Assembly (NCBI GenBank): GCA_964549375.1
Contig: CAZJWF010000026.1
Coordinates: 1-32,358, forward strand
Length of the DNA: 32,358 bases
Direction of reading: 5' to 3'
From: JAHDDY01 sp964549375
GTDB taxonomy: Bacteria; Pseudomonadota; Alphaproteobacteria; Rhodobacterales; Rhodobacteraceae
Shown: in pieces, positions 7,847 to 17,400 of the stretch
Position numbering within the stretch: position 1 is the first letter of the stretch
Layout of the letters: the number at the start of each line of letters is the position of its first letter
Notes under the pieces: generated by a model
What the model saw: only the letters and a program-made list of their open reading frames with translations
Database searches by the model: none
What the model was told of the DNA's origin: nothing
Position numbers and translations under genes: made by a program

Positions 7847-8581
7847 ATGAAACGCCTGAAGCCAATCACCGTCGGACTTGCCTTTGCGACCGGGCTGGGC
7901 GCGGGGGTTTTTTCGCTGCCGCAAAGTGGTTGGACCCAAGACGAGGACGTGGTCGTCAAACTGCGCGTCCCACGAGCCAAACCCGGCACAGTTGAAGACA
8001 AGACTGAAACGGCCAAACCGGATACCGAGCAACTCGTTGCCGAGGCAGATACAGCCAAACCCGATGAGGAAGACACCGAGGCCGATGAGGCCGCAGCCGA
8101 GACAGACGATGGCGACGCAGCCTCATCGGAGTCTCCAGAAAAAGAAGAAAAAACCATGAGTGACGAAAAACCGACTGAGCGAACGGCCGAAGAACAAGAA
8201 GTCTTCAAGCAAACCATGCACGAGGGTGACGTTGCACTCGGCGTATGCGGTGCACGGTTATCCGCGCTGCTCTGGTTTTATGAGGCGAGCGTCGCGCAAG
8301 GCCGCGATGACCTGAAAACAGCCGTTGCTTCACTGTCAGAATCGCGCGAAGCGATCAAGGCTGAAGCCGAACGCCGCGCCGTTGATGACAAGGTCGATAC
8401 CTCGGTTCGCGTGATGAACTCTGAAAGCGAGAAAATCTGGAACGACCTCAACGAGAAAGCTGGCGGCGACGAGGAAGAGTTCCAAAAAGCCCATGACGAG
8501 CTGTTCGCCGGGGTTCAGGAATGCCTTGCCCTCTTCTTCGAACGTCCAGAAAAAGCAGAAGAAGACGCCGCGAAAGAATAA
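7847..8581 (+). CDS. Exported helical protein with acidic linker, unknown function
   Basis: A 244-residue protein. Residues 1-30 look like a signal peptide or membrane anchor (MKRLKPITVGLAFATGLGAG). Residues 45-110 are a strongly acidic low-complexity linker rich in E, D, A and T. The rest is a helical domain from about 118 to 235, with Cys in GVCGARLS and in VQECLALFF 92 residues apart, probably disulphide-bonded. The family is not recognised. The neighbouring convergent gene encodes another exported helical protein with a similar Cys pair. The gene ends in a strong double hairpin with a T-run. Confidence 0.75.
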   Translation: MKRLKPITVGLAFATGLGAGVFSLPQSGWTQDEDVVVKLRVPRAKPGTVEDKTETAKPDTEQLVAEADTAKPDEEDTEADEAAAETDDGDAASSESPEKEEKTMSDEKPTERTAEEQEVFKQTMHEGDVALGVCGARLSALLWFYEASVAQGRDDLKTAVASLSESREAIKAEAERRAVDDKVDTSVRVMNSESEKIWNDLNEKAGGDEEEFQKAHDELFAGVQECLALFFERPEKAEEDAAKE

Positions 8582-8647
8582 TTTCGCGGCGACCAGCTCA
8601 CAATCACGCAAACCCTGCCCCTCAAGAAATACGGGGCGGGTTTTTTT
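8566..8647 (+). terminator. Double hairpin with T-run: rho-independent terminator
   Basis: A perfect 10-bp stem CGCCGCGAAA / TTTCGCGGCG (8566-8575 and 8582-8591) holds the stop codon of the upstream gene in its six-base loop. About 25 nt on, CCCTGCCCC pairs with GGGGCGGG (about 8613-8640, one bulge) and is followed by TTTTTTT at 8641-8647. The second hairpin is a classical intrinsic terminator for the plus strand. It also separates this gene from the convergent one at 8646-9128. Confidence 0.85.
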
Positions 8648-9128
8648 ATTGTGGGTTTATGATCAACGGTTGGATCTCAAGCGGCTGAGCAGGTACTGGC
8701 TGCGGAACCGTTGGTTGAGGAGCGGGCGAAACAGCACCGGATTGTTGCCCCGCTCGAAACTGTTCGGACATTTTCCGCATACAATTTTGTGCAATTTTGC
8801 CAACATGCGTCACCACTGCACCGCGTCCAGCATCATCCGTCGCTTGCGTCAGATCTTCGGCCATCCGACGTGTCCACGCGTTCGCGTAGCCTTCGACTTC
8901 TGGACGTGAATAAGCTGGGGTCATGAGGTACAAGTCCCGCACTCGCTGAAGAACCGCCAACTCCTGCGGTTGAGCGGTCCCGGCTGAGTTCCGTGATCCC
9001 GCGACGAATTCAAGGGATGCCGCACACAACCCCGCGAGCGATGCTCCTTTGACCGTCGTAGATTGTGCGTGGGCAAGCCCTGGCAAAGCAAGGGATACAC
9101 TCAAAAAAACAATCGGGGTCAAACGCAT
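8646..9128 (-). CDS. Exported helical protein, unknown function
   Basis: A 160-residue protein with a clear signal peptide (MRLTPIVFLSVSLALPGLAHAQ, cleavage after AHA). The mature part is helical, with Cys in ASLAGLCAASLEF and in KIAQNCMRKM 81 residues apart. A Pro/Gln-rich tail (about 132-160) follows. A soluble periplasmic role is likely. The family is not recognised. Its stop lies within the T-run of the terminator of the converging gene. The Cys placement echoes the protein at 7847-8581, which may be a distant relative. Confidence 0.78.
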   Translation of the reverse strand: MRLTPIVFLSVSLALPGLAHAQSTTVKGASLAGLCAASLEFVAGSRNSAGTAQPQELAVLQRVRDLYLMTPAYSRPEVEGYANAWTRRMAEDLTQATDDAGRGAVVTHVGKIAQNCMRKMSEQFRAGQQSGAVSPAPQPTVPQPVPAQPLEIQPLIINPQ

Positions 9129-9267
9129 CGCGGCGTCTCCGGTTCCAGTGAAACAAAAGGCCCGTCAGTTAAAGACCGAAAATACGACCAAATGAAGGGA
9201 AAACGAAAGATTACCTCTACACGGAATCAGGATTCGTCACGTCCTTGCTACGACTAAGAGTTAGCCT

Positions 9268-11001
9268 CTAATAAATCGCTGGCTCACCCGTTTCACCGCC
9301 GAAGGCATTCTCCAGATAGTCAAAATCACACCCGCGATCCGCCTGTGTGATGTGCTGCGCGTAGATCCATCCATAGCCGCGCGTATATCGAGGGGCTGGC
9401 TGCCGCCAAGCGGCTTTTCGCGCAATCATCTCTTCGTCGGAAATATCGAGATTAATGGTCCGCGCATCAACATCAACGCTGATTTGATCGCCGGTCTTCA
9501 CCAGCGCCAAAGGCCCCCCAACGAACGCTTCTGGCGCAACGTGAAGGATGCACGCGCCATAGCTGGTGCCGCTCATCCGGGCATCTGAGATCCGCACCAT
9601 ATCTCGCACACCTTGCTTGAGTAAGACTTTTGGGATCGGCAGCATCCCCCATTCAGGCATCCCCGGACCACCCACCGGCCCGGCATTGCGGAACACCATC
9701 ACCGTGTCCGCCGTGACCTCGATGCTCTCGTCATCCGCCCAGGTTTTCATCTCGTCATAGCTGTCAAAGACAACCGCCGGACCGGAGTGTTTTAGGAACT
9801 TTGGCTCGCAAGCCGATGGTTTGATCACGCATCCATCCGGTGCGAGATTGCCCTTGAGCACAGCGAGTGCACCCTCGGCGTAAATCGGCTTTTCCAGAGG
9901 ACGGATCACATCGTCGTTGTGAACCGCCGCCTCAGCGAGTTCTTCGGCCCACGTCCTGCCGCTGACCGTCATCGCAGACAAGTCGAGCTTCGATGCAAGC
10001 TGCTTCATCAACGCTTTAAAACCGCCCGCGTAGTAAAAATCTTCCATCAGATATGTCTCACCGGACGGCCGCACATTGGCGATGACGGGAACGTCGCGAG
10101 AGGCTTTCTCGAAATCATCGAGGCCAATGTCGATCCCAGCACGCCGTCCCATCGCGATAACGTGGATGATGGCGTTGGTTGAACAGCCCATCGCCATTGC
10201 GACCTTGATTGAATTTTCGAGCGCTGTTCTCGTCAGGATGTCCGTGGGTTTAAGGTCTTCCCACACCATCTCGACCGCGCGGCGACCGCAGGCGGCGGAC
10301 ATTCGGACGTGATTGGCATCTGCCGCAGGGATTGACGACGTTCCCGGCAGGCACATGCCCATCGCATCCGCGATACCCGTCATCGTCGATGCCGTGCCCA
10401 TCGTCATGCAATGCCCATGCGATCGTGCAATGCCGCCGACTACCTCCTGCCATGTCTCCATCGAGGTTTCACCAGCGCGCACATTGTCCCAGTATTTCCA
10501 GATGTCCGATCCAGAGCCGAGCTTGTCGCCCCGAAAGTTCCCGCTCAGCATCGGACCGGCGGGCAGGTAGACACATGGAATGTTCATCGACACTGCGCCC
10601 ATGAGCAGGGCTGGCGTAGTTTTATCGCACCCGCCCATCAAAACCGCCCCATCAATCGGGTGCGAGCGCAGTAATTCCTCCGTCTCAATAGCAAGCAGGT
10701 TCCGATACATCATCGTTGAGGGCTTGACGATAGGTTCACTCAACGAGATTGCGGGTAGTTCCAGCGGAAAACCGCCCGCCTGATAGACGCCGCGTTTGAC
10801 ATCCTCAACACGTTGTTTGAAATGCGAATGACATTGGTTGATATCTGACCACGTGTTGATAATCGCGATCACTGGCTTGCCGATATAATCCTCATCGCCA
10901 AAACCCATCTGCATGATCCGCGAGCGATGGTTCCATGACCGTTGAGTGTCAGTCTGAGCAAACCAACGGGCGGAGCGCAGATCTTTTGCATCGATGGTCA
11001 T
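9268..11001 (-). CDS. IlvD/Edd-family sugar-acid dehydratase (L-arabonate dehydratase-like)
   Basis: Iron-sulfur dehydratase that converts a 2,3-dihydroxy acid or sugar acid to the 2-keto-3-deoxy acid. The 577-residue length and the sequence fit the L-arabonate dehydratase subgroup better than biosynthetic IlvD. The three cluster ligands are visible as Cys57 (INQCHSHF), Cys125 (MGGCDKTTPA) and Cys198 (GHCMTMGTAS). Lys127 is the usual carbamylated Mg ligand, and DARMSGTSYG carries the catalytic Ser. GAGGG precedes the ATG at 11001. The substrate is uncertain: L-arabonate, D-fuconate, D-galactonate or a similar acid. It may work with the RraA-like aldolase and aldo/keto reductase encoded 1 kb away. 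Confidence 0.85.
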   Translation of the reverse strand: MTIDAKDLRSARWFAQTDTQRSWNHRSRIMQMGFGDEDYIGKPVIAIINTWSDINQCHSHFKQRVEDVKRGVYQAGGFPLELPAISLSEPIVKPSTMMYRNLLAIETEELLRSHPIDGAVLMGGCDKTTPALLMGAVSMNIPCVYLPAGPMLSGNFRGDKLGSGSDIWKYWDNVRAGETSMETWQEVVGGIARSHGHCMTMGTASTMTGIADAMGMCLPGTSSIPAADANHVRMSAACGRRAVEMVWEDLKPTDILTRTALENSIKVAMAMGCSTNAIIHVIAMGRRAGIDIGLDDFEKASRDVPVIANVRPSGETYLMEDFYYAGGFKALMKQLASKLDLSAMTVSGRTWAEELAEAAVHNDDVIRPLEKPIYAEGALAVLKGNLAPDGCVIKPSACEPKFLKHSGPAVVFDSYDEMKTWADDESIEVTADTVMVFRNAGPVGGPGMPEWGMLPIPKVLLKQGVRDMVRISDARMSGTSYGACILHVAPEAFVGGPLALVKTGDQISVDVDARTINLDISDEEMIARKAAWRQPAPRYTRGYGWIYAQHITQADRGCDFDYLENAFGGETGEPAIY

Positions 11002-11101
11002 GGGCGGGCCCTCAAACGTTTATCGGATCAGCATACAATCTGACGACACGACATTTTCGACTCTAACGTCGCGAAACTGTCGATTTGTTCATGAAAAACG
11101 G

Positions 11102-11446
11102 TCACTCGTTGATCTCAAACCGGTTGACCAGAGGTTTTCCGCTATCTCCGATCCAGATCAACTCATCGGCTTCTTTGTCCACAATGACGTCATAGCAAAC
11201 CCACCCGCCGAACGGGGGCCACTTCGAGCAGTATTGCGTGTCACTCGTTCGCCAGTACCCAACGCTTGGGCGACCGCCGTCGATGTAATCGGTGGTGCCC
11301 CCTTCATAGAAGGTCTGTTTGGTACTTTCGCCGAAGGCCGTGATCGTGGGCAGAAATGCCTGAATTTCTTCGCCAGAGAGCATTTTCTCCGCTGCAGATG
11401 CCAAGGCGGGAAAGGCGGCGGTGCATAAGATAGCGTATCGAAGCAT
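11102..11446 (-). CDS. Small exported protein with paired cysteines, unknown function
   Basis: A 114-residue protein with an N-terminal signal peptide (MLRYAILCTAAFPALASAAE). The mature part contains GYWRTSDTQYCSKWPPFGGW followed by VCYDV. This pattern (YWR...YCS.WPP...W.CYD) recurs in uncharacterised exported proteins of Rhodobacterales as I remember them. Two Cys 11 residues apart probably form a disulphide. The frame is open upstream to 11950, but the signal peptide places the start at 11446. Its Shine-Dalgarno is weak. It is divergent from the LysE gene (72 nt) and upstream of the dehydratase on the same strand. Confidence 0.75.
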   Translation of the reverse strand: MLRYAILCTAAFPALASAAEKMLSGEEIQAFLPTITAFGESTKQTFYEGGTTDYIDGGRPSVGYWRTSDTQYCSKWPPFGGWVCYDVIVDKEADELIWIGDSGKPLVNRFEINE

Positions 11447-11518
11447 GGGACATGGTCTCGGAGTTGTCTTTTCTGCAATCCTAGTCAATCGTATGAGATA
11501 AGTCGATTGGGGAGCGCC

Positions 11519-12130
11519 ATGAGTTTGAGTATGTTGATCGCCTTCGCGCTTGCCTCGTTCTTTTTGGTCATCGTACCGGGACCAACAGTGACCGTGATCA
11601 TCGCCAATTCGCTGCGTGACGGGACACGGGCAGGACTGCTCAATGTCGCAGGCACGCAGGCAGGGTTGCTCGTGATGTTGTTGATCGTCGCTGTGGGCCT
11701 CAAAACAGTTGTGGCGCTGATGGCCGAGTGGTTTCACCTCGTCAAGTTGATCGGCGCAGCGTACCTTGTTTGGCTGGGAATCAAGCTCTGGCGCTCTGAT
11801 GGAACCGTTGGAACTGCTGAGACACGAAGACCGCGTATCGGGTATTTCTGGCAAGGCGTTCTGGTCATCACCACCAATCCAAAAATTCTTGTCTTGTTCG
11901 GTGCCTTCATTCCACAATTCATTGACCCAATGGGTAGCGCTTTTTGGCAAACGCTGACGCTTGGCGGTATCTTCATGATCATCGCAACTGTCTTCGATAC
12001 CCTGTATGTGTTGCTCGCTTCCAAGGCGGGCCGCGCCTTGACGCAGTCGCGTGTGCGATGGGTCGAGAAAATTAGCGGCTCTCTGTTAATCGCTGGAGGC
12101 GTGTGGATGGCCATGTTGCGGAGGAATTGA
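11519..12130 (+). CDS. LysE/RhtB-family amino acid exporter
   Basis: A 203-residue inner-membrane transporter with about six hydrophobic segments. The family hallmark FFLVIVPGPTVTVIIANSLRDGTRAG is split across the first helix and loop (about residues 13-38). ITTNPKILVLFGAFIPQFID in the middle is also typical. These proteins export amino acids or their analogues by proton exchange; the substrate is not readable. GGGGAG lies 4 nt before the ATG at 11519, so the in-frame TTG at 11507 is not needed. The stop is one base from the next start, so it is the first gene of a three-gene operon. Confidence 0.88.
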   Translation: MSLSMLIAFALASFFLVIVPGPTVTVIIANSLRDGTRAGLLNVAGTQAGLLVMLLIVAVGLKTVVALMAEWFHLVKLIGAAYLVWLGIKLWRSDGTVGTAETRRPRIGYFWQGVLVITTNPKILVLFGAFIPQFIDPMGSAFWQTLTLGGIFMIIATVFDTLYVLLASKAGRALTQSRVRWVEKISGSLLIAGGVWMAMLRRN

Positions 12131-12131
12131 C

Positions 12132-12815
12132 ATGCAGCGCCCTCACATCACTATCGATATGCGCTGGGAGCGCGCGGAACGCACCCTCGTTGAGTGTTTC
12201 CGAGATGCTCCGACAGGCAACGTCTCAGATGCAGCCGGACGTGTAGTTGGCCTGCCAAATACGATCAAACCCATCACAAGTGAATATCGCTTTTACGGAA
12301 CAGCGCTGACCGTGGACAATGGGCGCACGGGAAATCTTGGCGTTTGGGCGGCACTGGAGCATGTTCGCCCTGGCGATGTTTTGGTGATTGCGACGGACGA
12401 TGCACGAGCGCGCGCTGTGATTGGTGATCTGCTCGCAGGTTTTGCCTTTAACAGTGGTGCCGTGGCGGTGGTCACAGATGGGATGATCCGAGATCAAGAG
12501 ACGCTGGAAGATCTGGGCAAACCCGTCTTCGCCGGAGGCATTACACCTGTTGGTCCAATCGGTGACGGGCCGTGCAGCGTGGGCACCCCAATCACACTGG
12601 GCTCGCAAACCGTTTGTAGCGGCGATCTGATCGTTGGCGATCTGGACGGCATCGTCGTCGTCCCACAGGCAAAACTTGCCTCATCCGTTGGTGCATTGAC
12701 CCAAATCACGGAAAAGGAACGCGCGATGGAAGCGCAAATCAAAGCGGGCGAGAAAGTTCCCGAAGAGGCTGCGGCGGTTCTGGCCGCGGCTGACATCACG
12801 CAATTGGAGACTTGA
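12132..12815 (+). CDS. RraA-like family protein (aldolase/decarboxylase type)
   Basis: A 227-residue cytoplasmic protein. The family core GDLLAGFAFNSGAVAVVTDG followed by MIRD (about 98-121) gives the glycine-rich loop plus Arg120 and Asp121. These match the substrate-binding Arg and metal-binding Asp of 4-hydroxy-4-methyl-2-oxoglutarate / 4-carboxy-4-hydroxy-2-oxoadipate aldolases and oxaloacetate decarboxylases. The same fold occurs in RraA, the RNase E inhibitor, but true RraA is shorter, so an enzyme is more likely. It lies between LysE and the aldo/keto reductase with 1-nt gaps on both sides. It may act on a keto acid made by the dehydratase at 9268-11001. Confidence 0.85.
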   Translation: MQRPHITIDMRWERAERTLVECFRDAPTGNVSDAAGRVVGLPNTIKPITSEYRFYGTALTVDNGRTGNLGVWAALEHVRPGDVLVIATDDARARAVIGDLLAGFAFNSGAVAVVTDGMIRDQETLEDLGKPVFAGGITPVGPIGDGPCSVGTPITLGSQTVCSGDLIVGDLDGIVVVPQAKLASSVGALTQITEKERAMEAQIKAGEKVPEEAAAVLAAADITQLET

Positions 12816-12816
12816 T

Positions 12817-13815
12817 ATGGTGGCAACACGGACACTCGCGGGACGTGAGATTTATCCCATCGGTTTTGGTGCCATGAACGTCTCGCATTGCTACCAGCCG
12901 CGTCTACCAGATGAGGAGGGAGGACGCGTTCTGCAGGCAGCGCTCGATCTCGGCTACACACATTTTGATACCGCCGCGATCTATGGCCACGGCCACAATG
13001 AAGCGCTGATTGGTACCTATCTCTCACATCGCCGCGACGAAATGGTGCTAACGAGCAAATGCGGCATCGTCAAAGACCCGGATACTGGCAAGCGTGGCAT
13101 CAATAACCGCACCGACCTGATCCAACAGTCGATAGATGAAACGCTTTCGCTGTTAAAAACCGATCACCTCGACATGTTTTATCTGCACCGCTGGGACAAG
13201 GTGACGCCCATCGAAGATGTTGTCGGCGAAATGGGACGCTTGGTCGAGGCGGGAAAAGTGCGGACGCTTGGCCTGTCTGAAGTCAGCGCGAAGACGTTAC
13301 GTAAGGCACACGCAACGCACCCCATCTCCGCTGTTCAATCGGAATACTCGCTCTGGACCCGCAACCCTGAGATTGCGGTCCTTGATGCCTGCCGGGAGAT
13401 CGCTGCAGCTTTTGTCGCCTTTTCGCCGGTCGCACGGCAATTTCTCACAGGAAAACTGACGGCGGTTGATCATTTCTGCGCTGACGACATCCGCAATACC
13501 ATGCCGCGATTTGAGGCGGATACCTATGCGGAAAACCTCGGACTCCTGACGGAATATAAGACTATCGCAGATGAGGTCGGTTGCTCTCAGGCGCAACTCG
13601 CACTCGCGTGGCTGCTGACCCGCGGCGAGCATGTTGTGCCAATTCCCGGGACGCAAAACATCGCGCATATGGAGGAGAACTTTCACGCTGCCAGCGTGAA
13701 CCTATCGCAAGACACCGTGTCCCGACTTGATGGTCTGATCAACGAGAAGACCGTCAAAGGCGGTCGCTATAATCCGACCATTCAGAAACAAATCGACACG
13801 GAAGAGTTCGCTTAG
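12817..13815 (+). CDS. Aldo/keto reductase
   Basis: A 332-residue NAD(P)H-dependent oxidoreductase with a TIM-barrel fold. The catalytic tetrad is visible: Asp51 and Tyr56 (FDTAAIYGHGHNE), Lys81 (LTSKCG) and His124 (MFYLHRWD). The C-terminal cofactor segment VVPIPGTQNIAHMEENFHA is also present. It belongs to the AKR subgroup related to plant-type and YajO/Tas-like enzymes, with a carbonyl or sugar-type substrate. It is the last gene of the LysE-RraA-AKR operon, starting 1 nt after the previous stop. The context suggests reduction or oxidation of a sugar-derived aldehyde or lactone. Confidence 0.93.
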   Translation: MVATRTLAGREIYPIGFGAMNVSHCYQPRLPDEEGGRVLQAALDLGYTHFDTAAIYGHGHNEALIGTYLSHRRDEMVLTSKCGIVKDPDTGKRGINNRTDLIQQSIDETLSLLKTDHLDMFYLHRWDKVTPIEDVVGEMGRLVEAGKVRTLGLSEVSAKTLRKAHATHPISAVQSEYSLWTRNPEIAVLDACREIAAAFVAFSPVARQFLTGKLTAVDHFCADDIRNTMPRFEADTYAENLGLLTEYKTIADEVGCSQAQLALAWLLTRGEHVVPIPGTQNIAHMEENFHAASVNLSQDTVSRLDGLINEKTVKGGRYNPTIQKQIDTEEFA

Positions 13816-13832
13816 GAGACCCAGTTCGAGGC

Positions 13833-14192
13833 TTAAACGCACTTGTTGGTCATCGCGATCTTCATGTTGATCACATGGCCATAGTCGTTCTCGCTCCACG
13901 TCAGCGAATAATCAGTGATACATGGAAACGTCGCATTGACGAAACGCGCCGCGTAGTGATCACCTACGTCTGAGACCGTAAATCCGTCCATTTCCAAGAG
14001 CGCCTTCAATGTCGAGGTTCGAATGTCCCTTGGAAAGCTCGCGCGAACGTGGTCAGAGAAAGCTTCCTTGATCGCGTCGTCCTGCGTCTCCGGAAAGTTT
14101 GCCAAAATTTGAGGCATTGTTTCAGCGTTCACGCCAGAATTAACCAACATCGCCAAACCAAGAACGGTTGCCGCATATTTCTTCGAACGCAT
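13833..14192 (-). CDS. Small exported protein, unknown function
   Basis: A 119-residue protein with a signal peptide (MRSKKYAATVLGLAMLVNSGVNAE, cleavage after VNA). The mature part of about 96 residues ends in NKCV, with a second Cys in ATFPCITDY, so a disulphide is plausible. The family is not recognised. It is the only gene of its strand here, convergent with the aldo/keto reductase (17 nt between) and divergent from the RTX protein gene. Confidence 0.65.
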   Translation of the reverse strand: MRSKKYAATVLGLAMLVNSGVNAETMPQILANFPETQDDAIKEAFSDHVRASFPRDIRTSTLKALLEMDGFTVSDVGDHYAARFVNATFPCITDYSLTWSENDYGHVINMKIAMTNKCV

Positions 14193-14445
14193 GATACTCT
14201 GCCCCTCTGATCAAGAACCAGACAAGCCTTTGCAAGATTTGGCGCACAAGAAGATCAGAACGCTCATCCCGTCAGACATCGCCGTCAGCGGTTCCATCCG
14301 ACAAAACCCTAGGTAGTGCGTCAAATTGCCAAACTGTTACTTTTAAAAAGGTTTTGGGCGCAAAGGACCTGCAGATAACTCTCGCATTTGGGGAATTTCA
14401 ACCATATGCTCCAAGTAAGACACTGACGTAGAGTAAGGTTTGAAA

Positions 14446-17400
14446 ATGGATACGATTCCCGCTGATATCTCCACAACTGAAGTAATCACACCAGGTGGAA
14501 CTCGCGAGTCCACGATCGACACAATCGGTGATCGGGATTGGTTTCGTACAGAATTGGTCGCAGGCCTGACCTACGATATTTTGCTCGAAGGCACCGGCAC
14601 AGCAACTGAGCTGGAGAGGGTCGAATATCAGATTTTCGATGCGTTTGGGAATCTGATCCTGACCGAAAATGACTTCGGTACAATCGGGATTGAACGCAAC
14701 AGTTTCACACCCCCTACCGACGGAACATACTTCATTGCAGTGGCACACGATTCCAATAATGGAACGGGTAATTATCGCCTTTCACTTGGTGTTGACGAGG
14801 CCCGGAACAACGTCAACACGACGAATACGCTCGCGGTGGACGGATCGGTCTCTGGCGTGGTCAACGCCTTTAACGATCAGGATTGGTACGCCGTCACCTT
14901 GGAAGCAGGTTTTAGCTATAATGTCCGCATCGAAGGGACAGGAACGAGCGAGGAGCTCAGCCGCGTCGAGTACCGGATTTTCGATTCCTCGGGAAACCTT
15001 CTGACCACCGAGTCAGATTTCGGCACCATCGGCGTCGAAGAGAATGCCTTTGTTGCGCCGTCAGACGGGACATTCTTCATCGCCGCGCTTGGCGACGGCT
15101 CAGTTGATACCGGCGAATATATTTTATCGCTTGATGGCGACGATACCCGAGGCACTATCGAGACAACGCGGAGTGTCAGTGTTGGCGGTACGGTATCTGG
15201 CAGCATCGAATCCAGCAATGATCAGGATTGGTATCGAATCGATCTGCTTGCAGGTTTAAGCTACGAGATCAGCCTGACAGGAACCGGAACATCGACTGGC
15301 CTAGATCGCGTGGAATTCCAAATACGCGATGCATCTGGAAATCTGCTGACGACTGAAAGTGATTTCGGGACGATCGGTATTGAGACCGCGACATTTACTC
15401 CGGACGCCGATGGGACTTTTTACATTTCTGCAAACGGTGACTCGCCAGCAAATCGCGGCGATTACCAATTGTCCGTCGGAACCGACGAAGCAAGAAACTC
15501 TGTAGACACAACGCGCACCGTCGAAGTGGGCGGCGACGTGACCGGCACAATCAATGGCGTGGGCGATCAAGACTGGTACGCCGTAACGCTCGAAGCTGGG
15601 TTCGATTACAACGTGACGCTTGAAGGCGCAGGGACAGCATCCGACTTGCCGCGCGTCGAGTTCTCGATCTTCGATTCGAACGGAACTTTTCTACTAAGCG
15701 AAAATGACTTTGGAACGCTCGGGATAGAAGAGCGGGTTTTCTCCCCAACTACGAGCGGTACTTTTTACATCTCTGCAGAGGGATCGGACAACTCTTTCGT
15801 TGGGAATTACACGTTATCAGTCGGGGACGATGATGCTCGATCAAATGTTTCGACGGAGCGTGAAATAGCACCTGGCTTCGCGGTGACTGGCGAAATAGGC
15901 GGCCTGGGCGACAGCGACTGGTATGAAATTGTTTTCGAAGCCGGTGTCGAATATTCGATCACGCTGGAGGGTGATGGATCAGCAAACGCGCTTCCGAACG
16001 TGGAAATCGTTATTCACGATTCCTCCGGCGACGTCGTCGCAAGCCGCGAAGATTTTGGAGCCGCAGGGACAGAAACAATCCTCTTCACTCCAACAACATC
16101 TGGCACTTTTTATATCGCTGCCGAGGGAGAGAATAATCTGAATGCCGGGGGCTATATCCTTTCAGTGGCCGGTGACACTCCCCTGACGGTTGGATCAAAC
16201 GAGGACGACTTCCTCAATGGGAACGCTGCAGCCGAAAGCTTTAGCGGTCTCGGCGGTGACGACGCAATTTTTGCTGGTGGCGGCAATGACACCGTAAGCG
16301 GCGGCGCTGGCGAGGATATTCTTATTGGCGCCGCAGGGGATGATCTTCTGATTGGCGGAGCGGACGGTGATGTTCTCAGCGGCGGTGACGGTTTCGATAT
16401 TGCCAGTTACGAAGATGCAGCATCGGCCGTTCGCGCAGACCTAAACGACACGGCAATCAATACGAGCGAAGCCGTAGGCGACTTCTACACTTCGATTGAA
16501 GGTCTAACCGGGTCAAATTTTGACGATAATCTCCGAGGCACTGATGAGGCCAACATTCTGCGCGGCGGCGAGGGCGATGATCTGCTCTTTGGGCGGGGTG
16601 GAAACGATATTCTCGAAGGCGGCGAAGGCGCGGACCGATTGTTCGGCAGCAGTGGGGTTGATGCAGCAAGCTATGAAAATGCGACTGCCGGTGTTCTCGC
16701 GGATCTCAATAACAATGCGGTCAATACTGGCGAGGCGGGTGGCGATACCTATAGCGTCATTGAAAACCTTATCGGTTCTGATCACGTCGACCGGCTGCGC
16801 GGCACAAATGGTGCGAACGATCTGATCGGCGGTGATGGCAATGATGTTATCAATGCTCGCGGCGGTGCAGATGTTTTGAACGGCGGCGAAGGCGCGGACC
16901 GTCTGTTTGGTGGCAGTGGATTTGACGTTGCAAGCTTCGAGGATGCGGCATCAGCCGTTCTCGCCGATCTCAATGATAGTGCCGTCAACACGGGTGAGGC
17001 CATCGGCGATTTTTACAGCTCCATCGAGGGCCTGAACGGTTCAGATTTCGACGATAATCTGAGAGGTACCGATGGGGCTAACACGCTCAGCGGTGGTGAC
17101 GGCGATGATCGGCTTTTTGGGCGCGGCGGGAATGACATTCTCGAAGGTGGCGATGGGGCCGACCAACTGTTCGGAAGCGGCGGTATTGACGTCGCAAGCT
17201 ATGAAAATGCTGCCAATGGCGTGCTTGCAGACCTCAACAACAGCGCGGTTAATGGTGGCGATGCCGATGGCGACACGTACAGTTCCATCGAAGATCTCAT
17301 TGGGTCCGAATTCCAAGACAATCTGCGAGGCACCAACGGAGCCAACACCTTAGAAGGCGGCGGCGGCGGCGATAGACTGTTTGGCAGGAACGGTGCAGAC

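Noticed and set aside
11447..11950. N-terminal extension of the small exported protein at 11102-11446
   Set aside because: It would run antisense through the LysE gene, and the signal peptide marks the internal start.
12132..12815. Identification as RraA, the RNase E regulator, because rne is in the window
   Set aside because: It is longer than RraA, sits in a metabolic operon and keeps the Arg/Asp active-site pair of the aldolase members.
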